A DNA stretch of 64,000 bases from RBG-16-64-13 sp963718375 (lineage in GTDB: Bacteria; Actinomycetota; Thermoleophilia; RBG-16-64-13): positions 124,001 through 188,000 of the forward strand of contig CAVQZD010000004.1 of NCBI GenBank assembly GCA_963718375.1. The letters run 5' to 3'. The position numbers and the translations under genes were made by a program. A model generated the notes under the pieces. It was not told the DNA's origin, ran no database searches, and saw only the letters and a list, made by a program, of their open reading frames with translations. Below are positions 29,625-38,867 of the stretch, piece after piece. Positions within the stretch are counted from its first letter, which is position 1; every line of letters starts with the position of its first letter.

Positions 29625-31736
29625 GTGGCTCGCAAGCATCATGGCTCTTCAGGGAGAGACCGTTGCGACATCTGTGGGACAGCCCTTGATCATGGCGCTG
29701 TCGTGCAGGAGTTCCCCGACGGCAGTGTAGTCAGTCTCTGTGCCGACTGCGCCGCCGGAAGTGGTCCGGAGGCGGAATTCGAGGCCGACGACGCGACTGA
29801 GGCCGACGACGCCACGATGGAGTTCACGGGGCCTCGGGACGATAGCCCCACCGCTCCCGCGCCCCCTCACTTTGAAGCAGAGGTCTTCGACTCACAAGAG
29901 TACGAGCCGGCGCAAGCTGCAGCAGCAGCCCCGGCCGGCGAGCCCGAGGACGATGTCGATAGCACCGCCAGGGTCGAAGCAGAGCTGGCCGCCTGGGCAA
30001 GCGCCGGCGCCGGCCAGCAGCAGAGCGTGGATATCGATGAGGAGTACGTCGCGGACTTCGACGAGGAGGAGGCCGAAGAGGCCACTCTTCAACTCATGGC
30101 TGCCTTGACCGAGGCGGACATGGAGGATGACGAAGAGCCGTACGTAGGCTCAGCGGCCGCGGCAGCCGAGCCCGATGAGGCTGCGGACGCCGACTCCGAA
30201 GCTGGAGTCTGCGAACCGGAGATGCCGGCACTTCCCGGCCTGGGTGATCAGACGGCGAAGCTCGAGTCGACCGACAAGACCAAGGAGGAGCTACTGCTGC
30301 CCATGGCGGACCTCCTCGCCCTACAGACCGAGATGCAGTCCGCTCTCGCGAAGTTGTCGTCTACGCTGGAGCATTTCGTGGCCGACATGGAGACGGCTCC
30401 CGAACAACCAGTCGCCTCCGACGACCGCGTCAAACAGCTCGAAGACGAGCTCGAGTCCACTCGGGAGCGCCTGCGCCTAGCAGAGACCCTTCTCCCTGAA
30501 TCGGCCCTGGACGCCGCCGCCGCTCTGGCTGCTGCCACCGCTACCGCCGACAGGGATCTCTTGGGCAAGACGCCTGTCCCAGCCGCTGGTGCGACAGCGG
30601 GCGACGTCACACCCCCCTCGCTCCCGCCCCCACCTCCGCTGCCGCCCTCGGCGGAGACCACCGGAAAGATCGAGAAGAAGGCCTCAGGCGTCGTGCCGCC
30701 GCCCCTAGGCGCGGCGGCAGCAGTAGCGGCTCCGGCTGCTGCTGGGCCGCCCCCCCTACCGGGTCTGGCCGCAGCCGGCACCGCGGCAGCGGCTGGCGCG
30801 GTGGCTGGAGCAGCGACCGGTGCGACAAGCGGTGCGGTGACCGGCGCCGCGGCCGGCGTGGCGACTGGTGCAGCGGCCGCCGTGGCTGCGGCCGCGCTCA
30901 TACCGCCACCTATCGGCGGAGCGGCCACTCCCAGGGCCATGACCCCGCCCCCACCTCCGACGCCCCCGGCCCCATGCGGACCTTCTACCAAGCCCGCGAT
31001 ACCCCTGACCAAGCGCAAGGCCGCTACTCCTAAAGCACCCCCCGTGGACGGATCGGATGCGACCGCCGTGGACGACCTAGGCATGCTCGCCATCGGCGCA
31101 GCCGTGCCCCCCGAACCCAAAGCCACCTCGCCTGTGCCGCTCGCAGGCACGGTCGCCGGCGCGGCGGCCGCGATGCAGAAGCTGCTCCGCGGCCGCAAGG
31201 GCCACCACCAGACCGAGTTGGAGCCCGAACCTCAGTCCCAGGCCGCACCGCAGCCTGCGGAGGTAGCCGGGCTTGCGTTCAAGATCAACGAGGTCCAGGC
31301 GGCGCAGCGGTATTTCAACGAGAGCGAGTTCGTGAAGAAGCTCGCGGAGATCAGCAAGAGTATCGGCAAGTCCAAGGCCAATGTCAGCCGTACCCAACCA
31401 GGAGCGTCTGAGGCGGCCGTCACGGTGTTCTGGGACATCGTCTGGTACCAGTACGTCGTCGACCTGCGCAAGGACCTACCCCCAGACACAGCGCGGGTGA
31501 TCCTGGCAGAAGAAGGCATGGACCTACAGGAACTCGAACCGCGTTTCACAGAGAAGAACTCCACCATCAATGACGATGGGCGTCTCGACGCCTCCGAACT
31601 CGAGGTGCGCCTCCTCAGCGACCCCGAGGCGCTCATCCACAATCTTGAGGTATCGTCGTCTGAAGAGCGACTGGCCGACGACGCCACCGAGGAGATCTGG
31701 GACCAGCAGTCGGCCCCGGACTTTCGTTGGGACTGA
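29625..31736 (+). CDS. Unrecognised Ala/Pro-rich protein with zinc ribbon and glycine-zipper segment
   Basis: 703 residues from a GTG preceded by AAGGAGG; I do not recognise the protein. Four cysteines (14, 17, 39, 42: CDICG and CADCAAG) make a treble-clef/zinc-ribbon-like site. An acidic, Ala-rich region follows, then a predicted coiled coil (~residues 250-290: ALAKLSSTLEHFVADMETA, VKQLEDELESTRERLRLAE). Next are proline-rich tracts around a stretch of GxxxG repeats (about residues 385-425), the pattern of helix-packing glycine zippers. The C-terminal ~150 residues look globular and conserved-like (NEVQAAQRYFNESEFVKKLA, VTVFWDIVWYQYVVDLR). It precedes a PPC-domain gene. Confidence 0.8.
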   Translation: MARKHHGSSGRDRCDICGTALDHGAVVQEFPDGSVVSLCADCAAGSGPEAEFEADDATEADDATMEFTGPRDDSPTAPAPPHFEAEVFDSQEYEPAQAAAAAPAGEPEDDVDSTARVEAELAAWASAGAGQQQSVDIDEEYVADFDEEEAEEATLQLMAALTEADMEDDEEPYVGSAAAAAEPDEAADADSEAGVCEPEMPALPGLGDQTAKLESTDKTKEELLLPMADLLALQTEMQSALAKLSSTLEHFVADMETAPEQPVASDDRVKQLEDELESTRERLRLAETLLPESALDAAAALAAATATADRDLLGKTPVPAAGATAGDVTPPSLPPPPPLPPSAETTGKIEKKASGVVPPPLGAAAAVAAPAAAGPPPLPGLAAAGTAAAAGAVAGAATGATSGAVTGAAAGVATGAAAAVAAAALIPPPIGGAATPRAMTPPPPPTPPAPCGPSTKPAIPLTKRKAATPKAPPVDGSDATAVDDLGMLAIGAAVPPEPKATSPVPLAGTVAGAAAAMQKLLRGRKGHHQTELEPEPQSQAAPQPAEVAGLAFKINEVQAAQRYFNESEFVKKLAEISKSIGKSKANVSRTQPGASEAAVTVFWDIVWYQYVVDLRKDLPPDTARVILAEEGMDLQELEPRFTEKNSTINDDGRLDASELEVRLLSDPEALIHNLEVSSSEERLADDATEEIWDQQSAPDFRWD

Positions 31737-31779
31737 CGTTCCGGCCGACACCACAAAGAAGCTGGACGAGGAAGACGCC

Positions 31780-32205
31780 ATGTATCACGCGAAAGCATCC
31801 ATAGGCCCGGCGCACATTCTCAAGCCGCCCTTTGGAAGCGATCTGCTCCCAGAGTTGGATGCCTTCGTCCGCACTCATGGCATTCATCTCGCCTGGATCT
31901 CGGGAGTGGGCGCCGTGTCTCGAGCCACGATCCGCTACTACGATCAAGCCAAGAAGGCCTGGATCGACCACGAACTCGACCAGCACCTGGAGGTAGCGGG
32001 ACTGTGGGGCAACGTCTCCCTACGTGATGGTGAGCCGAGCGTGCACGTGCATTGCGTCCTCGCGGACAAAGACGGGCACTGCTACGGAGGTCACCTGGGC
32101 CCCGATACCTTGGTCTTCAACCTCGAGCTCTTGATGACCACCATGACCGGTCCCTCCGTGCTGCGCAAGATGGACTCCCAGACAGGTCTGGCCATCTGGC
32201 AATAG
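31780..32205 (+). CDS. PPC/DUF296-domain protein
   Basis: 141 residues from the ATG after GAGGAAG. The PPC (plant and prokaryote conserved, DUF296) fold is marked by the LELDAFVRTHGIHLAWISGVGAV-like helix-strand, the metal-binding pair in SVHVHCVLADKDGHCYGGHL, and LVFNLELLMT near the end. Family members are small trimers. In plants the domain sits in AT-hook DNA-binding proteins, while in bacteria the job is unknown. It starts 43 bases after the zinc-ribbon/glycine-zipper gene and is probably co-transcribed. Confidence 0.85.
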   Translation: MYHAKASIGPAHILKPPFGSDLLPELDAFVRTHGIHLAWISGVGAVSRATIRYYDQAKKAWIDHELDQHLEVAGLWGNVSLRDGEPSVHVHCVLADKDGHCYGGHLGPDTLVFNLELLMTTMTGPSVLRKMDSQTGLAIWQ

Positions 32206-32268
32206 CACCGGCGGCTCCGCGCCCTTCGGCTGCCCGGCGGCTCCCCCGCCCAGCGAGCGGCGAGTCTG

Positions 32269-35019
32269 CTATTCGGACGAATATACGGCGGTGGACCAGC
32301 GCAGATAGTCGCAGACCGCGTCCGCTATGGCCCGAGCCGACTTGTCCTGACCCGCGGAGCTAGTGAGTAGAGCGTCCTCTGCGGGATTGGACATGAAACC
32401 AAGCTCTACTAGGGCCGCCGGCATCACCGTCCCGTTCAGGACCCCCAGCGTGCCCACGTAGTAGGTACGCGCACCCCGGTCACTCAAGCCCAGTGCGGCA
32501 AGCACCCGGGACTGGAGCGCCGTCGCGAGAGCTTTTGCCGCCGTGGTGTATTCCGGGGTCTTCTCCTGGTAGAACGTCTCGGTACCCCCGGTGGTCCGGT
32601 TGAAGAACGAGTTGCAGTGGATGCTGATGAAGATGCTGGCACCCGCGCTATTGGCGAGATCGCATCGTTGCTGCAGGGTCAGGTAGGTGTCGGCGCTACG
32701 CGTCAACACTACCTTGACGCCCCGGCCCGAGAGGTAGCTCGTCGCCAGTCGGCCGACCGCCAAGTTGACGGTCTTCTCGGCCACCTCCGAGACAACCCCT
32801 GCCGTCCCCGTCGCTGAGCCACCGTGACCGGGGTCGAGGTACACCAGCGGGGGGCCGTCTGTCGGCGGACCGTCGCTCCGTGTGTACACGTCGACTACGA
32901 TGCGGGCAGCCCGAGACTGGGTAGCAGGCAGAGACATCACCCTGTACCGTTGATAACGGGCAAGATCCAGTCTGATCGTGGCCGCGCCACCGCCGAACGA
33001 GGTCATCACCGAGTGGACTTCAGGCGCTTCGATCGTGAGAGGCAGCGCCGGGCCGGACATATCCCAGACTTTCAAATACAGATCACCGTCGGCACCAGGT
33101 GTCGCGCTGACCCAAGCCGGCGCGCGGGCAAGGGTGTATGTCACCCTCGTCTTGCCCTGATAGGTCATGGCAAAGGGACGACGATCGCTGGTGAGAGAGT
33201 CGGGTGCTATCACGGCCATCGAACCGACCGTGTTGAAGCAGTCCACGTTGATGGCGCAACCGATCGACGACGCGTTCTTGCGTCCGCTCCATCTTATCGA
33301 GAGGGTATGCCTACCGTTCTCCAGAAGACCTGTGCTGTAGACACGTTGACGGTAGAGGGTCGCGGCGCTGTACATATCCACTTCCACCTCGGCGCCTCCG
33401 TCAAGACTCAAGAGAGCTTTGCCGTAGACGAAGGAGGTCTTCGCATACCAATCCAGGCTGGTGCCGTCGAATTCGACCATGAGCGACGCGTCTGGAGAAT
33501 TGGCGTAGTAGAGATTGCCGCCATCCGCCGCCGTGTTCACGACATCGACCCAGGCCCCGGCATACACAAGTGGCTCGGCAGACTGCTGGTAGTGCCTCGG
33601 CACCGGCGTTTCGACTAAGCTCCCGCATACCGATACTGCGTCGACGTTTATGAGGTAGCCGGTCGACGCTCCGTTCTTGACCCCGGCCCATTCCAGGATG
33701 AGCGTGTGCTGGCCGCCTGCTATCGGGCCTGTTGTGTACACCAGTTCCTGGTAAGTCCAGTCGGGGTCGTAGAAGTCCACATACCCGACGTCCACTCCAT
33801 CGAGAATGGCTCTGGCTTTACCATATTGGGGCGACTTCTTGCCGATCAAGTCGAGACAACTGCCACCGAACTTGATCGTCAGGCTCGCCCCTTGCGTGGT
33901 CGCGTACTTGAACGTTCCTCCCGATGCTCCCCATTGGTCGGCTGTGCCCCACGTTCCCGCGTAGATGAGTTTGGGGTCGGTCTGCTGGTAGAGGGTGGGT
34001 CCGGGCGGAGGCGCCGAGGCCGTCACCAACGACCCCATCACGTCTAGTGCATCGATGCCTATGAATCGATCCTTCGAATAGGCGTTGGCGACACCCGTCC
34101 ACTGGATAGTCAGATTGTGGGTGCCTTCGTCGAGTGCGCCCGTGCAGTAGACCATCTGCTGATAGAGGCTGCCCGCACTGTACAAGTCGACCAGGAACGG
34201 CGCACCTCCATCCAGTGACAGGCGAGCCTTTCCGTACACGGAGCCCATATTGGCGATCAGGGCCAGAGCGGTGCCCCGGAACGTGATGTTCACCGCCGAG
34301 CCTTTCGAGTCTGTGTAGGCGAAGTTCCCAGCGGAGGTAGAGCCACTGCTGTACGTGCTCCAGTGTCCGGCATAGCTCAGCTGAGAGGCGTCTTGCTGGT
34401 AACGGGTGATCCCGGGAGCCTGGGTAAGCGCGCCCTGGACCACGAGCACGTCCAAGCTGATGTAATAGCCACTTGACGCGTCGTTCTTCACCCCGGCCCA
34501 TTCGAGAGTGAGGGTGTGCGCAGTGTCCGCCAGCCCTTCCTTCTGATAGACGAACTGCTGGCAGGCCGCCGAGGGGCTGTAGAAGTCTATGTATTCGGCC
34601 TTTCCTCCATCCAGTCTCACCTTGGCCTTGCCGTACTCCGGACCCTTCTTGGCGGTGAGCTTGATCGAAGTACCCTTGAAACTCGCCGTGACGACGGCCC
34701 CTGAGGAGTTAGCGTAGACGAACCTGCCCATTCCGGCCCACGACGTCTCGGTCGTGGCCCACTTGCCCATGTAAGTGAGCTTGGGGTCATTCTCCTGGTA
34801 GACAGCGGGCTTAGGCGGCGCAGATGACTCGTCGGCTATCAGGGCCGCACCCGGGTCTGTCGCGACTGCGCCTACTGCCGAGCCGCTGCCGTCATCCCCC
34901 TCCGGCCCGTCATCCGCCAGAGCCGAGGGTACGCACAGTAGCGCCGCGGCCACTGTGACCACGATCAAGAGCGCGATTCTGAGATAGGTCATCAGCGAGG
35001 GATGCCTCGGCAAGGTCAC
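32269..35019 (-). CDS. Secreted N-acetylmuramoyl-L-alanine amidase with four beta-sandwich modules
   Basis: 916 residues from a GTG with AAAGGAG at good spacing. A signal peptide (MTYLRIALLIVVTVAAALLC) is followed by four ~125-residue modules (about 74-197, 207-330, 344-467, 477-600), each starting YQ-x-x-x-x-x-L-x-Y-x-G-x-W and containing YGKA-LDGG-DFYS/DLYS and HTL-x-I/L-x-W. A ~110-residue all-beta AMIN-like domain is next. The C-terminus (~725-916) is Amidase_3: zinc ligands in LDPGHGG, VSEVAEKTVN and SIHCNSF, catalytic Glu in ALVELGFMSNPAE. It cleaves the stem peptide from muramic acid. It is the last gene of the surface-protein array and the only one with a C-terminal enzyme domain. Confidence 0.93.
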   Translation of the reverse strand: MTLPRHPSLMTYLRIALLIVVTVAAALLCVPSALADDGPEGDDGSGSAVGAVATDPGAALIADESSAPPKPAVYQENDPKLTYMGKWATTETSWAGMGRFVYANSSGAVVTASFKGTSIKLTAKKGPEYGKAKVRLDGGKAEYIDFYSPSAACQQFVYQKEGLADTAHTLTLEWAGVKNDASSGYYISLDVLVVQGALTQAPGITRYQQDASQLSYAGHWSTYSSGSTSAGNFAYTDSKGSAVNITFRGTALALIANMGSVYGKARLSLDGGAPFLVDLYSAGSLYQQMVYCTGALDEGTHNLTIQWTGVANAYSKDRFIGIDALDVMGSLVTASAPPPGPTLYQQTDPKLIYAGTWGTADQWGASGGTFKYATTQGASLTIKFGGSCLDLIGKKSPQYGKARAILDGVDVGYVDFYDPDWTYQELVYTTGPIAGGQHTLILEWAGVKNGASTGYLINVDAVSVCGSLVETPVPRHYQQSAEPLVYAGAWVDVVNTAADGGNLYYANSPDASLMVEFDGTSLDWYAKTSFVYGKALLSLDGGAEVEVDMYSAATLYRQRVYSTGLLENGRHTLSIRWSGRKNASSIGCAINVDCFNTVGSMAVIAPDSLTSDRRPFAMTYQGKTRVTYTLARAPAWVSATPGADGDLYLKVWDMSGPALPLTIEAPEVHSVMTSFGGGAATIRLDLARYQRYRVMSLPATQSRAARIVVDVYTRSDGPPTDGPPLVYLDPGHGGSATGTAGVVSEVAEKTVNLAVGRLATSYLSGRGVKVVLTRSADTYLTLQQRCDLANSAGASIFISIHCNSFFNRTTGGTETFYQEKTPEYTTAAKALATALQSRVLAALGLSDRGARTYYVGTLGVLNGTVMPAALVELGFMSNPAEDALLTSSAGQDKSARAIADAVCDYLRWSTAVYSSE

Positions 35020-35129
35020 CCGTGCTCCTTTCGACGCCATTTCGACATATACGACATGACGTTGTCAGCCCCTTGATTCTTAGGGGGAGGACGGGCCCCG
35101 CGCCGCTACTTGTCGATCACCGTGACCGC

Positions 35130-38100
35130 TTACAGATATCCGGTGATATCCAAGGCGTCCAAGGAGATACCAGTGCCCAGAGGATCAGGTTGGCTGCTCG
35201 TGCCCGTGCACCGGATGCTCAGGGTGTGATTGCCGCTGGTGAGCTCAGGGCTCTCGTATATCACTACCTTCCAGTCCTGGGCCCAGTTGGGGCTGTAGAA
35301 GTCGACGGTCTCGACCATCTCTTCAGGGGTACCCTGGTCGATGATGATCTCCGCTTGGCCGTACCAGGGGCATTTCTTGCCTACGACCTTGACCTTGGTG
35401 CCTTCGAACCCTGTCGAGGCTACGGCTCCGGACTGGCTGGTCGAGATGAGACTGCCCCCCGAAGCCGAGGGGGTCACACCGGTCAGCCAACCGCCCAGAT
35501 AGGTGGGGCTGGAGTCGGTCTCCTCATATCGCCACTCGATGGGAGGGGCTTTGCCGGCTTCGTCCATCGCGCCCAAGACCTCGAAGCAGTCTGTATATAT
35601 GCGCGGATACCACGAAGATGCTCGGCGCTCACCGGTCCAGTAGATGGAGAGAGTGTGAGATCCATCGGCCAGAAGTCCGGTGCTATACACCTGCTGCCTG
35701 TGTAGATCCTTTCGGTTCCAGGTATCGACGTACGTCGTCCTCTCCTGTCCGGTGCCCGCGTCCAAGACGACCTTGGCGATGCCCGACCACGGAGTCACGC
35801 GAGTGACCCAAGTCAGATAGGTGCCCGTGAAGGCGACGTTGACAGAGGAGCCGGGCCTGTCTGTATAGCTGTAGCTCCACCCGGAGGCAGCGTAGGGGCT
35901 GGGGACGTCCTTCACCCACGGACCCTCATAGTCGAATTCGGCCTGATCCTGCTCAGCTTTCGCCAAGGTCTGAGCCTCGTCCAGCCCTCCGGAGATATCG
36001 ATAGCATCGAGAGCGATGGCAGCGCCATCCTTTCCGTACGGTGACGAAGTCTCTCCCGTACGCTCGATGACGAGCGTGTGTTCACCGGGTGCGAGCCCTT
36101 TCTTGGCGTACAGGGGAACCTTCCACCTGACCGAAGCACTGTACAGGTCGATCGTGTCGGTCTGTTCGGCGTCCGTCCCCGGGTCCAAGGTCACCTTTGC
36201 TCGCCCGTACCAGGGGGTCGTGCGCACCAGCACGGTGACGGCTGTGCCGGTAAAACTGACCATCGCGGCCGCCCCCGTCTGATTGGTGCAGGTGAGACTG
36301 TCTCCCGAGGCCTGCCAACCCGTGCCCACCGCGGCCGTCCAGCCGCCCAGGTACGTGATCTTAGGATCTGACTGTTGGTAGCGCTTGTAGTAACTGAAGT
36401 CGTCGGCCTCGGTGTCTGAGGTCGCTCCCCTGGCAGCGCGCACCTGCACTTGGACAGTAGTCCCGACCGGCCCCGCCGGCGCATACGCGATGAGGTGCTC
36501 GCTCGAGTAGACTGTGTACGAGAGAGCGTTCACCCCTCCGAAGGTCACCCCCCCGGCGCCGGTCACCTCATAGAAGTTGGTGCCGTATATATCCACCTTT
36601 GTGCCGCCGTCGGCCAACCCGTACTGAGGTGCGATCTCTCTGATGGTGGGAGGCCCGGCGCTGCTCACCACGGCCCTGCCTGTGTTCAATCTGCCACTAG
36701 TGGCGCATCTGCCTGACAGGGCAGCGCGCGTGTCCACGGTGGAGAGCACGCGGTCTCTGCGGGTGCTCATGCTCGACTCGGGAGCCGCCGCAGCCACTAG
36801 GGCTATCGTGCCCGTCACGTGCGGCGCCGCCATGGAGGTGCCCGCGTATTCGTAGTACAACGTGGGCGTCTTGGTGGTTATGCAGACGTCGTCAAGGTAC
36901 ACCCCGTCGTGGTCGCCCTCGGCTAGGGCGCCTGTCTCGAAGACGAACTGAAGCTGGAAGGCACTGGTGACCGCCGCTTCTGGCAACCTGGCCCAATAGT
37001 AGTCTTCGCCCTGGCCCGCGAACACATGCACGCCCGTCCAGGTGCCTCCATTGTTGCCCGACACCTTGACGATCAGCTGGTCACCGGTGCCTAGCTCGTG
37101 GAGAGCGGCGAAGCCGACCCAGGTACCAGCCTTCGGAGCGCCGCCCAGGTTGACCGTGCGAGAGGTCAGCGTGTATCGCGAACTGGGCTGATAGGAGGCG
37201 CCCGGACTGTCACTCCAAGCATGGCTCCCAGTGCTGCCCCAGTTGGCTTCGGTGGTTATGGCCCAGGGATTCTCCGCGCTGGGTGTGCCGGGGGTCCAGT
37301 TGCCCGAGCCCGACTCCATGTTGTCGAAGAAGAGCGTGTCGCTGCCGGGACCGGCCGTCAATTCTGGGCGGATCGTGTTCAGTATCCCCACGCCGGGTGC
37401 GAAGAGGTCGATGCCGACCGCACCGTAGTTGGAGAAGTTCGCGGGCGCGTCGTAGCGATCGGTCGCACCTACCGCGATCACGTTGGAGCAATCGTAGGCG
37501 GCCGGGTAGACGGGAGCCTTGTCCACGTTGATAGCCCTGTTGCCTGCCGCGGCCACAAAGACTATGCCCGCGTCACCGGCCGCCTGTATGGCGTCACGCA
37601 TGGCCTGGCTGTAGAAGTCACATTCGAAGGAGGCGTTGATGGCCACTACGTTGACCCCGTGCCCCACCTTCTGGTCCACGGCGTAGTTGATGCACTCGAT
37701 CACGGCTGCGAGCGACCCGTATCCGTAGTGATCGAACGCCTTCAAGGCCATTATCTTCGCACGCTGGGCTACCCCGGTGGTTCCGACTCCGTTGTTGCCC
37801 ACCGCCGCGGCGATGCCGGCGACGTTGGAGCCGTGGCTGCAGTCGTCCAGCGGATCGCTGTCGCCGTTGAGGGCGTCGATGCCGTACAGATCATCGGCAT
37901 AGCCGTTCCCCTCGTTGTCGCGGCCGTCATAGGGTTGCCCTTGCTCATCAGGGTTCTTCCACATGTTGGCCGCCAGGTCCGGATGCTCGTAGAAGACGCC
38001 CGAATCTACCACTGCCACGACCACGTCCTCGCTGCCGGTGGTCAGCTGCCAAGCTGTGAGCGCATCCACATCGCCGTCCACCACGCCCCCGGACTGACCG

Positions 38101-38648
38101 GAGTTCTCCAGAGCCCACTGCTTGCCGAATGAAGGGTCGTTGGGCGCGCCCGATACGGTGCCGGTAAGTCTCAGCAGCTCGTTCGCCGCTACCGAGACCA
38201 CGCCGGGTTGCTGCTGGAGCGTGTCGATCAACTGCGACGTCGTGAGTTCGGAAGACGTAAATACCGCGATGGTTACGCCGTTGTTGGCGTTGCCGACGCG
38301 GGCCTTGTTGAGCTTGGCCCTGGCCGCGTCGGCCATATGCATCATGGCCTGGCTGTTCGTGCCCCGGGCGAACTGAACGACCACTTCGCCGCGCTGCCCC
38401 GCAACCCCCGAGGCGCCCGCGGCGCCCGCGGGGCCCGTGGCCCCCGAGGCGCCCGCGGCGCCCAAAGACCTCTCAGCCCAACCGGGCAACTTCGTCCAGC
38501 TGCTGTGTTCAGTGGCATCAGGTACCGCAGACGGGCCGCTCGCCAACCCCAACGTGGGCAGGGCGACAGCGATGATGAGAGTGAGCGCGAGCAGGCCGAA
38601 GGCTCTGCGCGAACTGAGACCGAGGAGGAGCCGAGCTCCGCGGCGCAT
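35130..38648 (-). CDS. Secreted subtilisin-like (S8) protease with jelly-roll insert, IPT/TIG and three modules
   Basis: 1172 residues; GGGAGGT precedes the ATG. Signal peptide, then a short collagen-like Gly-x-y tract, then an I9/fervidolysin-like propeptide (EVVVQFARGTNSQAMMHM). The catalytic triad is Asp in VVDSGVFYEHPDLA, His in DDCSHGSNVAGIAAA and Ser in GTSMAAPHVTG, with oxyanion Asn in AAAGNRA. Between Asn and Ser lies a ~150-residue jelly-roll insert (FFDNMESGSGNWTPG, AWSDSPGASYQ, YLDDVCI). An IPT/TIG domain (PQYGLADGGTKVDIYGTNF) and three beta-sandwich modules complete it. Unlike most neighbours it lacks the terminal DRFDIL-type module, ending DALDITGYL. Confidence 0.93.
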   Translation of the reverse strand: MRRGARLLLGLSSRRAFGLLALTLIIAVALPTLGLASGPSAVPDATEHSSWTKLPGWAERSLGAAGASGATGPAGAAGASGVAGQRGEVVVQFARGTNSQAMMHMADAARAKLNKARVGNANNGVTIAVFTSSELTTSQLIDTLQQQPGVVSVAANELLRLTGTVSGAPNDPSFGKQWALENSGQSGGVVDGDVDALTAWQLTTGSEDVVVAVVDSGVFYEHPDLAANMWKNPDEQGQPYDGRDNEGNGYADDLYGIDALNGDSDPLDDCSHGSNVAGIAAAVGNNGVGTTGVAQRAKIMALKAFDHYGYGSLAAVIECINYAVDQKVGHGVNVVAINASFECDFYSQAMRDAIQAAGDAGIVFVAAAGNRAINVDKAPVYPAAYDCSNVIAVGATDRYDAPANFSNYGAVGIDLFAPGVGILNTIRPELTAGPGSDTLFFDNMESGSGNWTPGTPSAENPWAITTEANWGSTGSHAWSDSPGASYQPSSRYTLTSRTVNLGGAPKAGTWVGFAALHELGTGDQLIVKVSGNNGGTWTGVHVFAGQGEDYYWARLPEAAVTSAFQLQFVFETGALAEGDHDGVYLDDVCITTKTPTLYYEYAGTSMAAPHVTGTIALVAAAAPESSMSTRRDRVLSTVDTRAALSGRCATSGRLNTGRAVVSSAGPPTIREIAPQYGLADGGTKVDIYGTNFYEVTGAGGVTFGGVNALSYTVYSSEHLIAYAPAGPVGTTVQVQVRAARGATSDTEADDFSYYKRYQQSDPKITYLGGWTAAVGTGWQASGDSLTCTNQTGAAAMVSFTGTAVTVLVRTTPWYGRAKVTLDPGTDAEQTDTIDLYSASVRWKVPLYAKKGLAPGEHTLVIERTGETSSPYGKDGAAIALDAIDISGGLDEAQTLAKAEQDQAEFDYEGPWVKDVPSPYAASGWSYSYTDRPGSSVNVAFTGTYLTWVTRVTPWSGIAKVVLDAGTGQERTTYVDTWNRKDLHRQQVYSTGLLADGSHTLSIYWTGERRASSWYPRIYTDCFEVLGAMDEAGKAPPIEWRYEETDSSPTYLGGWLTGVTPSASGGSLISTSQSGAVASTGFEGTKVKVVGKKCPWYGQAEIIIDQGTPEEMVETVDFYSPNWAQDWKVVIYESPELTSGNHTLSIRCTGTSSQPDPLGTGISLDALDITGYL

Positions 38649-38692
38649 CCATTACCTCCCACACGAACGACTGGACCCTGCGAGCACCTACC

Positions 38693-38728
38693 GGCGGCAA
38701 AGCCTGCAAGCGCCGCAGCAAAGCCGCC
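38693..38728 (-). promoter_or_regulatory. GC-rich leader hairpin upstream of the S8 protease gene
   Basis: Arms GGCGGC and GCCGCC with an inner CTGC/GCAG pair, 45 bases before the protease start. The same leader contains a duplicated GCATGGC just upstream. It might affect translation of the protease. It does not match a riboswitch class I know. Confidence 0.3.
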
Positions 38729-38813
38729 ATGCAGGCCATGCTTATTCATCGGCATAAAGTGCGAAAGTCTTAGACGCGGCGTGCAAGAGCGCACGCTGAG
38801 TGCAGGCATGCGA

Positions 38814-38837
38814 AGGGGGCGCCTTGCGGCGCCCCCT
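38814..38837 (-). terminator. GGCGCC-cored hairpin after surface protein gene
   Basis: Perfect 10-bp arms (AGGGGGCGCC/GGCGCCCCCT) with a 4-base loop, 31 bases after the stop of the 38868-41318 gene. One member of a family of near-identical hairpins found after at least six genes of the array. The flank after the stem on the minus strand (TTCGCATG) is only mildly T-rich. Confidence 0.65.
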
Positions 38838-38867
38838 CGGTGTGCTGCCACCCTATCAGGGCAGAGA

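Noticed and set aside
38400..38460. Collagen-like protein domain at the S8 protease N-terminus
   Set aside because: The Gly-x-y tract is only about seven triplets; too short for a collagen helix domain, so it is noted only as a linker.
38649..38867. c-di-GMP or c-di-AMP riboswitch before the S8 protease
   Set aside because: The stem and GCAAAGCC repeats recall such elements, but the conserved core bases are absent on the minus strand. Only a generic hairpin is supported.
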